From contig JANNQL010000182.1 of assembly GCA_031400755.1 (NCBI GenBank), forward strand, positions 1-34,177: a stretch of DNA of 34,177 nucleotides, in the 5' to 3' direction. This stretch comes from VMSU01 sp031400755 (GTDB lineage: Bacteria > Desulfobacterota > Desulfobulbia > Desulfobulbales > VMSU01). The position numbers were made by a program, and so were the translations under genes. This document shows positions 17,481 through 23,999 of the stretch, one piece after another (the first letter of the stretch is position 1; each line of letters begins with the position of its first letter). A model generated the notes under the pieces. It saw nothing but the letters and a program-made list of their open reading frames with translations, did no database searches and was not told the DNA's origin.

Positions 17481-18527
17481 ATGAGCTGGAAACGAATCTG
17501 GACCATGTTCATCGCCAGGAATTGTGAATTCTTCAGGGACAAGGCCGCCTTTGGCTGGAACTTTCTCTTCCCCTTCCTGATCATCGCAGGCTTCGCCATC
17601 ATCTTTGGCGGCCGCGACTATTCCGGCTTCAAGATCGGGGTCTTCCCCTCAGCAACCGAGTCGATTCCCATGGACGGCAGCACCCTGCCGTCAAAATTTA
17701 TCACCACCCGCCACTTAGACTTTATCGGCTTTCAGACCTTTGAGCAGGGCCTTGATAAACTAAAACACCACCAGATCGATTTCCTGGTGCGGCTTGATTC
17801 GCCCACCAAGCAATACTGGGTCTTGGAGTCGTCACCAAAAGGGTATATCGTTGAACGGCTCTTGCAGGCAAGCTCTATCCCGGACGAGGCCGGTTATGGT
17901 CAGCGGGTGGCGGTCCAGGGCGGCGAGATCCGCTATATCGACTGGCTGTTTCCCGGAATACTCGGCATGAACATGATGTTCAGCGCCCTCTGGGGGGTTG
18001 GTTACATAATTGTCCGCTACCGTAAGAACGGGGTGCTGAAACGCCTGAAGGCCACGCCGCTGACCGCCTTTGAATACCTTAGCGCCCAGGCGATGTCACG
18101 CTTCTTCCTGCTTATCTTCACCCTGATTGTGGTCTGGCTGGGGTCGTATCTGCTCTTTTCCATCCAGGTGGTTGGCTCCTACCTCGATCTTCTGATAGTC
18201 TTTGCCATCGGCGGCTTGAGCCTGACCTCGATCGGGCTGCTGCTGGCGGCCCGCGGCACCAGTGAGGAATTTTCCAGCGGCGTGGTGAATTTTATCTCCT
18301 GGCCCATGATGTTCCTTTCCGAGGTCTGGTTTTCCCTGGAAGGCGCCCCGCAATGGGTCAAGACCTTCGCCGAGCTCTTACCGCTCACCCACCTGCTGCG
18401 GGCGGCGCGCAAGGTAATGAACGACGGGGCAACCCTTGCCGAGGTCAGCGGCGAGTGTTTCATCCTGCTCGCCATCACCTTGATCTGCTTAGTCCTCGGC
18501 GCGACCCTTTTTTCATGGAATGAATGA
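17481..18527 (+). CDS. ABC-2 type transporter permease
   Basis: The membrane partner of the preceding ATPase. One N-terminal helix (WNFLFPFLIIAGFAIIFGG) is followed by an extracytoplasmic domain of about 110 residues. Five further hydrophobic segments lie between residues about 155 and 348 (FPGILGMNMMFSALW, FFLLIFTLIVVWLGSYLLF, LLIVFAIGGLSLTSIGLLLAA, FISWPMMFLSEVWFSL, CFILLAITLICLVLGATLF). The ARGTSEEFSSGVVNFISWPMMFLSEVWFSLEGAP-type region is the conserved ABC-2 signature. Topology and length (348) fit a half-size exporter permease. There is no substrate clue, and no other export component lies nearby. Confidence 0.93.
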   Translation: MSWKRIWTMFIARNCEFFRDKAAFGWNFLFPFLIIAGFAIIFGGRDYSGFKIGVFPSATESIPMDGSTLPSKFITTRHLDFIGFQTFEQGLDKLKHHQIDFLVRLDSPTKQYWVLESSPKGYIVERLLQASSIPDEAGYGQRVAVQGGEIRYIDWLFPGILGMNMMFSALWGVGYIIVRYRKNGVLKRLKATPLTAFEYLSAQAMSRFFLLIFTLIVVWLGSYLLFSIQVVGSYLDLLIVFAIGGLSLTSIGLLLAARGTSEEFSSGVVNFISWPMMFLSEVWFSLEGAPQWVKTFAELLPLTHLLRAARKVMNDGATLAEVSGECFILLAITLICLVLGATLFSWNE

Positions 18528-18640
18528 AAAGCGAGCGCGACCGGATTGTAATTCCGTTTCTAAATCAAGCGTTAACTTTGTCTGGAGATTGAACTGACCC
18601 CCGTCCCCATCGACACCTTTGTCATAAAATCGCTTCTGAC

Positions 18641-18668
18641 TTGACAGGCCTTGTTGCTTATGTATGAA
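18641..18668 (+). promoter_or_regulatory. Probable malQ promoter
   Basis: A consensus -35 TTGACA (18641-18646) is followed after 16 bases by TATGAA (18663-18668), giving initiation near 18675. This argues against the upstream TTG (18674) as the malQ start and for the GTG at 18728. Confidence 0.5.
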
Positions 18669-18727
18669 TATGCTTGACAGTGTTCATCCGGAGCGCACTC
18701 ATTCTAAACCTTGTGGTGGGATGTAAA

Positions 18728-20257
18728 GTGAAAGGGATAAAAAACAGTCGTACTCAGGACCGGGCCAGCGGCGTGCTGCTCCATATGACCTCGCTGCCTG
18801 GCGCCTACGGCATCGGCGACCTGGGGCCAACGGCCTCTGGTTTTGTTGATTTTTTGGTGGCGGCAGGCCAACGTTACTGGCAGCTTTTGCCCTTGGCACC
18901 TGTCGATCAGGGCTTTGGCTGTTCACCGTACATGAGCCTGGCAGCGCTTGCCGGCAACCCGCTCTTGATCAGTCCCGATCTGCTGCTGGCGGACGGACTG
19001 CTGACCAAGGGCGAGTTGGCAGACCGCCCGCCTTTTTCTGAGTATCGGGTCGACTTTCCCTCGGTTGTTGCCTACAAGAAGACCTTGATGGCTCAGGCCT
19101 ACAAGCGCCTGGCCAATTCAGCATTACTTGATGCCTTTGACGATTTCTGTCAGGCCGAGTCGGCCTGGCTCGAGGATTACGCCTTGTTTATGGCCATCCG
19201 GGAACATGAGGGGCAAACGCCCTGGTATCAATGGCCAACACCAATAAAAAGCCGGAAGCCATCGGCCTTGGCCGGCATTCGTGCGGTCCATGCCAAAACG
19301 GTTGGCTATTACCAATTCGAGCAATTTGTCTTCTTTCGGCAATGGCTACGGCTGCGGGACTATGCCCAGCAGCAGGGTATTTCTTTGATCGGCGACCTGC
19401 CGATCTATGTCAGCTTGGACAGTGCGGATGTCTGGGCCAATCAGGGCTGCTTTCAACTTGACAAGGCGACCTCGACGCCAACCCATGTGGCCGGGGTGCC
19501 GCCCGACTATTTTAGCAAGACCGGCCAGCGCTGGGGTAACCCCTTGTACCGCTGGAAAATTGGTCGGAGAAAGAATGATGCCCTCTATGACTGGTGGCGG
19601 CAGCGCTTTCAACAGATCGGCCGCTTGGTTGATGCGGTCCGTATAGATCATTTCCGAGGCTTTGAGTCTTACTGGCAGGTCCCGGCCAAGGAGGAAACAG
19701 CAATTAATGGGAAATGGCTTAAAGGGCCTGGCAAGCAATTCTTTGTGGAGGTGGCCGAGGCGATTGCCGACCTGCCAATTATTGCCGAGGACTTAGGCAT
19801 TATCACTCCGGCAGTCATCAGGTTGCGTGATGAGCTTGGCTTCCCCGGCATGAAGATCCTGCAATTCGCCTTTGACTCGGATGCCAGGAATCTCTATCTC
19901 CCTCATAATTTTGATTCAACGAATTGTGTAGTCTTTACCGGCACCCATGATAATAACACGACCTTGGGCTGGTACATGGAGGACGCGACCACGGACGGCC
20001 AGACCAGGGCCAAACGATATGCCAACAGTGAGGCGCGCGAGATTCATTGGGATTTTATCCGGCTGGCCCTTTCTTCGATTGCGGCGACCGCCATTATTCC
20101 CATACAGGACATCCTGGGGTTTGGCGGCGATTGCCGGATGAATCTGCCCGGAACGGTCCAAGGGAACTGGCTCTGGCGCTGCGCCTCCCGTTTTATGAAC
20201 AAAGATATCGCCGAACGACTGCGGCAGGAGACTGCCTTCTATGGTCGAGGAGCTTAG
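18728..20257 (+). CDS. malQ: 4-alpha-glucanotransferase (amylomaltase)
   Basis: A GH77 enzyme that transfers maltosyl and longer 1,4-glucan segments between chains, used in glycogen/maltodextrin turnover. The catalytic residues are in place: nucleophile Asp307 in VRIDHFRGF, acid/base Glu354 in IIAEDLGIITP and the third acid Asp408 in FTGTHDNNT. The N-terminal block GVLLHMTSLPGAYGIGDLG and WQLLPLAPVDQGFGCSPYM is typical. The GTG at 18728 is preferred: it lies downstream of a good promoter, follows a TGGGAT-like site and gives a 509-residue protein, the usual length. A TTG at 18674 would add 18 residues. No other glycogen genes are nearby. The TAG stop falls within the first bases of the repeat element that follows. 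Confidence 0.95.
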   Translation: MKGIKNSRTQDRASGVLLHMTSLPGAYGIGDLGPTASGFVDFLVAAGQRYWQLLPLAPVDQGFGCSPYMSLAALAGNPLLISPDLLLADGLLTKGELADRPPFSEYRVDFPSVVAYKKTLMAQAYKRLANSALLDAFDDFCQAESAWLEDYALFMAIREHEGQTPWYQWPTPIKSRKPSALAGIRAVHAKTVGYYQFEQFVFFRQWLRLRDYAQQQGISLIGDLPIYVSLDSADVWANQGCFQLDKATSTPTHVAGVPPDYFSKTGQRWGNPLYRWKIGRRKNDALYDWWRQRFQQIGRLVDAVRIDHFRGFESYWQVPAKEETAINGKWLKGPGKQFFVEVAEAIADLPIIAEDLGIITPAVIRLRDELGFPGMKILQFAFDSDARNLYLPHNFDSTNCVVFTGTHDNNTTLGWYMEDATTDGQTRAKRYANSEAREIHWDFIRLALSSIAATAIIPIQDILGFGGDCRMNLPGTVQGNWLWRCASRFMNKDIAERLRQETAFYGRGA

Positions 20258-20393
20258 GAGCCGTTACGAAATAACTTGTGCAATTCTGACCATTCCTTTA
20301 CGGCTCCTTACTCTGTTCAGTCCCCCCTTGAGGGGGATGCCGATTTGGCTTTCATGAATGACCAGATTATTTATTTACAACGGCTTAGGAGAC
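20254..20393 (+). repeat. Dispersed intergenic repeat, copy 2 (long form)
   Basis: Bases 20254-20308 are identical to the reverse complement of 5384-5438. Beyond this, a 28-bp segment absent from copy 1 (20309-20336, containing CCCCCTTGAGGGGG) is followed by the second shared part starting at GCCGATTTGGC and ending TTACAACGGCTTAG. The first TTAG provides the malQ stop codon, and the terminal TTAGGAG provides the Shine-Dalgarno of the flavoprotein gene that starts at 20398. Confidence 0.88.
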
Positions 20394-20397
20394 TAAG

Positions 20398-20979
20398 GTG
20401 AAGGTCCTGGCCCTGACCGGCAGCCCTAGAAAGGGCGGCAATACCGAGACCCTGGTGGCGGCGATTATGCGTGGTGCAGCTAAGAGCGGGGCGCAGTGCG
20501 AGACAGTTCGATTGGCTGATTTGAACATCGGACCGTGTATTGGTTGTGGTGGCTGCAAAAAAACGGGGCGGTGCGTAATCCTTGACGATATGCAAGGCCT
20601 ATACGAAAAGGTTGACGCTGCGAATGTAGTTATTCTGGCCTCGCCGATCTATTTTTATGGGCTCTCCGCCCAGACCAAACTCTTTGTAGACCGAACTCAG
20701 GCTTTATGGTCTCGAAAGCAAATCCTGGTCGCTGCCAAACAATGGCGACTCAGCCCGGAAAAAAGGGGCTATCTGGTTTCAGTGGCCGCAACTTTTGGGG
20801 ACAAGGTCTTTGTCGGGGCGCAACTCTGCGCCCAGTATGCCTTTGACGCTATGGGCTTTCACTACAGCGGCGATTTTTTGGTGCGTGGAGTTGACCAACG
20901 GGGGGCAATGGAAAAAATGAGCGATAAGCTGAACGAGGCGGAACAGTTTGGTCGGAAAATTTCAGTGTTGTCCGATTAA
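20398..20979 (+). CDS. Iron-sulfur flavoprotein / NADPH-dependent FMN reductase family
   Basis: A flavodoxin-fold protein of 193 residues. The FMN phosphate loop is LTGSPRKGGNTETL, and the SPIYFYGLSAQTKLFVDR block is typical of this family. Cys47, Cys50, Cys53 and Cys59 form a compact CX2CX2CX5C motif (CIGCGGCKKTGRC), which in the iron-sulfur flavoprotein family ligates a 4Fe-4S cluster next to the flavin. The protein probably shuttles electrons in anaerobic or oxidative-stress metabolism; the substrate is unknown. The start is GTG, preceded by AGGAG that belongs to the end of the repeat. A rho-independent terminator lies downstream at 21039-21078. Confidence 0.9.
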   Translation: MKVLALTGSPRKGGNTETLVAAIMRGAAKSGAQCETVRLADLNIGPCIGCGGCKKTGRCVILDDMQGLYEKVDAANVVILASPIYFYGLSAQTKLFVDRTQALWSRKQILVAAKQWRLSPEKRGYLVSVAATFGDKVFVGAQLCAQYAFDAMGFHYSGDFLVRGVDQRGAMEKMSDKLNEAEQFGRKISVLSD

Positions 20980-21038
20980 AAGTTATGGACTAGTTATCTA
21001 GGACAGCCCCTTAGAATGACTCTAGGTTGTCATGCCAG

Positions 21039-21078
21039 CGCCCCCTGTTCCAGCAGAAAAGCAAAGGGGGCGTTTTTT
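21039..21078 (+). terminator. Rho-independent terminator of the flavoprotein gene
   Basis: A perfect 8-bp stem CGCCCCCT (21039-21046) / AGGGGGCG (21065-21072) with an 18-nt loop is followed directly by six T residues (21073-21078) on the plus strand. It lies between the flavoprotein gene and a convergent small gene. Confidence 0.8.
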
Positions 21079-21098
21079 GCAAGGACCTCGCCCCTGGG

Positions 21099-21266
21099 TT
21101 AGTCCAAGATCTCCACGTCGCCGTGTTTGCAATGGGCGCAGCGCAACATCGGCTCGAATTTTTCAAAGGCAATCCGCCACTTCTCTTTGTTGATCTGCTC
21201 ATCGAATTCCGGCTGACATTCATCGCACAGCCAGCGATCGCCCTGCGGGGTTACCCAAAGTTTCAT
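21099..21266 (-). CDS. Small four-cysteine (zinc-ribbon-like) protein of 55 residues
   Basis: A short gene, starting at the ATG at 21266 and ending with TAA at 21099-21101. The predicted protein begins MKLWVTPQGDRWLCDECQPE, ends in a KHGDVEILD tail, and has two CXXC pairs (CDEC near residue 14 and CAHC near residue 43), a spacing compatible with one zinc site. AAGGAG precedes the ATG at a good distance, and amino-acid composition and codon use look coding. I do not recognise the family. It is convergent with the iron-sulfur flavoprotein gene and stands alone. It might be a small nucleic-acid or redox-related zinc protein, but nothing in the sequence decides this. Confidence 0.7.
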   Translation of the reverse strand: MKLWVTPQGDRWLCDECQPEFDEQINKEKWRIAFEKFEPMLRCAHCKHGDVEILD

Positions 21267-21740
21267 ATTGCACTCCTTCCTTGCAAAAAATTAGACAGTA
21301 ACGGCCATGCCGCAATGGCCTGCCGACGATTGGTACAAAGAATGCCTTGCCGTCGCCGTTGGACGGCATCCTCGGTAACCAGTGCTATAAATATATTCAA
21401 ATATCAATAAAAGTCAGCATATTAATAGTTTTCGTGGCAACTGTGGGCTGACAGGACTCTCTAGCGGCACAGTCCACGGGCCGTAACGGGGCTCTGGACC
21501 ATCTTCTTCATCGCCAATTCTCCTGGCCCAAACGCGGAGAAGCTCCTTACCCAGTCAGGCAAGGAGCTTCTCCCCACAAAGTGAGCTCTCACTCTGTGGA
21601 TGGTCCTATTAAATTTAACTACAGAAATCGATTGATGGTCCTGATGTTAATATTGGTAAGGGTGTAGTTCAGGCCCCTCTTTTTCCTCAATTGAGTTTCA
21701 AGTCCGTCAATCTCTCACAGAACTTATCGTCTGCGATATC
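21267..21740. other. Intergenic region of 474 nt with hairpins
   Basis: Apart from two adjacent hairpins (21536-21599) and a 16-codon minus-strand ORF with a good AGGAGA site (21461-21511, MKKMVQSPVTARGLCR), I see no gene. The right end is homologous to the 3' flank of the second cytochrome copy. Confidence 0.6.
21536..21599. repeat. Two adjacent hairpins
   Basis: A perfect 13-bp inverted repeat GGAGAAGCTCCTT (21536-21548) / AAGGAGCTTCTCC (21561-21573) is followed at once by CCACAAAGTGAG (21574-21585) / CTCACTCTGTGG (21588-21599), with one mismatch. Neither has a T-run on either strand, so they are not typical rho-independent terminators. Confidence 0.75.
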
Positions 21741-22565
21741 CTATCTTCTCCGATGACCATCACGACCGCCATCTCTGTTGCCTGATCTTTCGTCACCTTC
21801 GTCCGAGTCGGCATCATCTTCGTCTGAGTCGTCGTCAGCATCCGCTTGATCGGCATCTGGTCCTTCCTCGGCTTCGTCAGCGTCATCCTCAATGCTTGCT
21901 TCATCGTCATCAAGATTTCCCAGACCTGGGTTGACGATATGCACCTCAAAAGTCGGGCTCGGGATAAATCCGACCAGCTTCATCCTGACTCTCCATTGCT
22001 CCTGACCAACATAAATGACGGGGATATCGAGTCTGCCATTGTGCGAATTGAAGCTGGCAAGCAGGGAGGTATCCACGGTGGCCGGATCGACCGCGCTGTT
22101 TAAGGTCAAGGTGTCCATGAGCAGTACGAAAATGTCTGAGGTTGGAGACTCCTGCTGCAACTGGGCCGACCAGATCTGATCGCCGACCAGGATCGCGGGA
22201 ATGGCAAGGATGCCAGTCGACGCGTCATAGGAGGCATTCAGGCTTGTGTCAGCTGGGTCCGGCGGGGTGACCGGCGGGGTCACGACCGGCGGGGGCTCCG
22301 GCGGGGTCACGACTGGCGGTGGTTCCGGCGGGACTACTACTGGCGGTGGCTCCGGCGGGACTACTACCGGGGGAGGAGGCGGCGGTGGTGGGGGCGGAGG
22401 CGGCGGAGGTGGCGGGGCCGGTGGATTCCAGGTCCGCCCGTCAGAGTGGCAGTTAGCACAATTTACGCCCGGATTGGTGGGACTGGTGGCGTAACTGGGG
22501 TAGGCGAGCGCGACGGCTGTCGAATATAGAAAAAATACGGCAAATAATGTGAAAATTTTCTTCAT
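21741..22565 (-). CDS. Secreted monoheme c-type cytochrome-like protein with polyproline linker and acidic tail (copy A)
   Basis: A 274-residue exported protein. The signal peptide is residues 1-21 (MKKIFTLFAVFFLYSTAVAL), followed by YATSPTNPGVNCANCH with a single CXXCH (36-40), predicting one covalent heme. Next come a run of 16 prolines, 9-residue VVxPPEPPP repeats, a beta-rich body of about 110 residues made of two related motifs (GILAIPAILVGDQIW and GRLDIPVIYVGQEQW), and a tail of about 58 residues dominated by Asp/Glu and ending in basic residues (RDGHRRR). The ATG at 22565 is chosen for the signal peptide and the GAGG site. It is the diverged tandem copy of the gene at 23025-23690. The probable role is surface or periplasmic electron transfer or binding; no known family is recognised beyond the heme motif. 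Confidence 0.85.
   Translation of the reverse strand: MKKIFTLFAVFFLYSTAVALAYPSYATSPTNPGVNCANCHSDGRTWNPPAPPPPPPPPPPPPPPPPVVVPPEPPPVVVPPEPPPVVTPPEPPPVVTPPVTPPDPADTSLNASYDASTGILAIPAILVGDQIWSAQLQQESPTSDIFVLLMDTLTLNSAVDPATVDTSLLASFNSHNGRLDIPVIYVGQEQWRVRMKLVGFIPSPTFEVHIVNPGLGNLDDDEASIEDDADEAEEGPDADQADADDDSDEDDADSDEGDERSGNRDGGRDGHRRR
22255..22430 (-). repeat. 27-bp coding repeats and polyproline tract
   Basis: Within copy A, units of 27 bp encode VV(V/T)PPEPPP three times in register, next to 16 consecutive proline codons that use CCG, CCC, CCT and CCA interchangeably. Copy B has only a short irregular VTPPVVTPPPVTPP linker at this place, so the tract has expanded or contracted since the duplication. 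Confidence 0.85.
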
Positions 22566-22629
22566 AGTGTTTTTTCCTCTAGTAATTTTAATGTTGAGCT
22601 TCTGGTTAGCAAGTCTGTTTTGGTGCTTT

Positions 22630-22686
22630 TGAGGCTTGGTCGGCGGCCCCTTTGATTTAGGCAAAATATCGTTTAGCTTTCTCCAT
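22630..22686 (-). pseudogene. Broken counterpart of the 40-codon leader ORF
   Basis: The ATG at 22686 opens MEKAKRYFA and then meets TAA. Reading on in the same frame gives residues that align with the intact ORF upstream of copy B (K, D, ASK, K, PEAQ positions match) through a second in-frame stop. The two leaders align at nucleotide level with no frameshift over most of this stretch, so copy A has lost this ORF if it was ever functional. Confidence 0.45.
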
Positions 22687-22925
22687 TTCGTGTCTAGTCT
22701 CTCAACGTCTCCTTAGTGTTACAGTTTTGCAACCGTTCTCCAATGAGCTGCTCTCCGAATCAGCCCAAACTTGGAACTGTCGCTTAGAGCTATGGCGGTC
22801 GCTGCGGCCGCGAACGTTTTTTTCGCATATCGTCCTCCTTCTGTTGATTTTGGCTGGTTAGCCTCCCCGGTGGACATTACAATTAAAAAAGTCGCTTACA
22901 AAAATCGATGGTTGGTTCCCTGCAC

Positions 22926-22999
22926 TTCAATTTTGGGAAGAGGTGTAAGTCCTGCCCCTTTACTCTCGGCTGCCCCTGCACTCTCTTCCCTCAATTGAA
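22926..22999. repeat. Large imperfect inverted repeat between the cytochrome copies
   Basis: TTCAATT (22926-22932) and GGGAAGAG (22935-22942) pair with CTCTTCCC (22983-22990) and AATTGAA (22993-22999), leaving a 40-nt loop that contains two CTGCCCCT copies. It lies 3' of copy B. A partly similar, degenerate sequence lies 3' of copy A. Confidence 0.7.
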
Positions 23000-23024
23000 A
23001 TAACTGATCCGTCAACCTCGCAGC

Positions 23025-23690
23025 TTATCGTCTGTGATTTCCCTGCGTTCTGCTGTTATCATTACGGCCATGGTTACCGCTATTTGGTCCTTTCTCGGCT
23101 TCGTCAGACTCATCCTCAATGCTTGCTTCATCGTCATCAAGATTTCCCAGACCGGGGTTGACGATATGCACCTCGAAGGTCGGGCTCGGGATAAATCCGA
23201 CCAGCTTCATCCTGACTCTCCATTGGTCCTGACCAACATAAAAGACGGGGATATCGAGTCTGCCATTATGCGAATTGAAGCTGGCAAGCAGGGAGGGATC
23301 CACGGTGGCCGGGTCGATCGCGCTGTTTAAGGTCAGGGTGTCCATGAGCAGTACGAAAATGTCTGAGGTTGGAGATTCCTGCTGCAACTGGGCCGACCAG
23401 ATCTGATCGCCGACCAGGATCGCGGGGATGGCAAGGACGCCAGTCGACGCGTCATAGGAGGCGTTCAGGTTTGTGTCAACAGGCACCGGAGGGGTGACCG
23501 GCGGCGGAGTCACTACCGGAGGGGTGACCGGCGATGGGGGCGTTGGTGGATTCCAGGTCCGCCCGTCCGAGTGGCAGTTCGCACAATTTACGCCCGGATT
23601 GGTGGGACTGGTGGCGTAATTAGGGTAGGCGAAAGCGACGGCGGTCGAATATAGAAAAAATACGGCAAATAATGTGAAAATTTTCTTCAT
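23025..23690 (-). CDS. Secreted monoheme c-type cytochrome-like protein, short-linker form (copy B)
   Basis: A 221-residue tandem paralogue of the gene at 21741-22565. Signal peptide and heme region are almost the same (MKKIFTLFAVFFLYSTAVAF then NPGVNCANCH), as is the two-motif beta body up to NPGLGNLDDDEASIED. The linker is only about 20 residues (VTPPVVTPPPVTPP), and the tail is short and polar (NHGRNDNSRTQGNHRR) rather than strongly acidic. By eye the body differs at about one base in twenty, indicating recent duplication or gene conversion. The ATG at 23690 overlaps the stop of a 40-codon ORF by ATGA, so translation may be coupled. The function is presumably as for copy A, with a different surface reach or charge. 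Confidence 0.86.
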   Translation of the reverse strand: MKKIFTLFAVFFLYSTAVAFAYPNYATSPTNPGVNCANCHSDGRTWNPPTPPSPVTPPVVTPPPVTPPVPVDTNLNASYDASTGVLAIPAILVGDQIWSAQLQQESPTSDIFVLLMDTLTLNSAIDPATVDPSLLASFNSHNGRLDIPVFYVGQDQWRVRMKLVGFIPSPTFEVHIVNPGLGNLDDDEASIEDESDEAEKGPNSGNHGRNDNSRTQGNHRR

Positions 23691-23809
23691 GATGGATCTC
23701 CATTGAATTTTTTATGATATTGAACTTCTGGTGAGTCTGACGGTTTTGCAGGTTTCGACGCTGGGTCGTCGTCCTTGGTAGTGCCCAGATATAATTTTAT
23801 TTTTTCCAT
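23687..23809 (-). CDS. Small 40-residue ORF overlapping the start of cytochrome copy B
   Basis: The ORF runs from ATG 23809 to a TGA whose last bases overlap the cytochrome ATG (ATGA). The product is hydrophilic, starts MEKIKLYLGTTKDDDPASK and is lysine-, aspartate- and proline-rich; no family is recognised. GAGGAG lies about 22 nt before the ATG, which is too far to be ideal. The stop/start overlap and its partial conservation in frame in the other leader argue for function. The presence of stops in copy A and the lack of a close ribosome site argue against it. Confidence 0.4.
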   Translation of the reverse strand: MEKIKLYLGTTKDDDPASKPAKPSDSPEVQYHKKFNGDPS

Positions 23810-23999
23810 GATGTGTCTGATGTTTCGACGCCTCCTCGAGTTTTAGTTTTGTAATCATTTTCCCAAAGGACTGATCGACGTATCAACCAAGGAATCAGCC
23901 CAAGCCTAAAATCCGACCGCCTAAAATCATGAGCCGCTGGCGGTCACAAACGTTTTTTTCGTGTCCCTTTCTCCTTATTGTTTTGTTGTGTTTGGTTAA

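Larger units (their letters stand above)
22566..23024. other. Leader and spacer between the duplicated cytochrome genes
   Basis: On the minus strand this holds the long 5' leader of copy A (22566-22840), homologous to that of copy B. It includes a 12-codon ORF behind a strong AAGGAGG (22790-22828, MRKKRSRPQRPP) whose start codon is not conserved in the other leader, and the remnant of the small ORF that is intact upstream of copy B. The right part carries the inverted repeat at 22926-22999, in the 3' flank of copy B. Confidence 0.65.

Noticed and set aside
16547..18593. AGATTGAACTGA occurs both just before and just after the ABC transporter operon, like insertion-flanking direct repeats.
   Set aside because: About 35 pairs of identical 12-mers are expected by chance in a window this long, so two copies carry no weight.
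22255..22430. GC-rich 27-bp repeats that could be mistaken for a CRISPR-like or minisatellite array.
   Set aside because: The repeats are in frame, encode VVxPPEPPP and have no spacers; they are a protein linker.
22790..22828. 12-codon ORF (MRKKRSRPQRPP) with a strong ribosome site in the copy A leader, a possible leader peptide.
   Set aside because: In the homologous copy B leader the ATG is replaced by ACA and the frame ends sooner, so it is not conserved as a peptide; mentioned only within the leader description.
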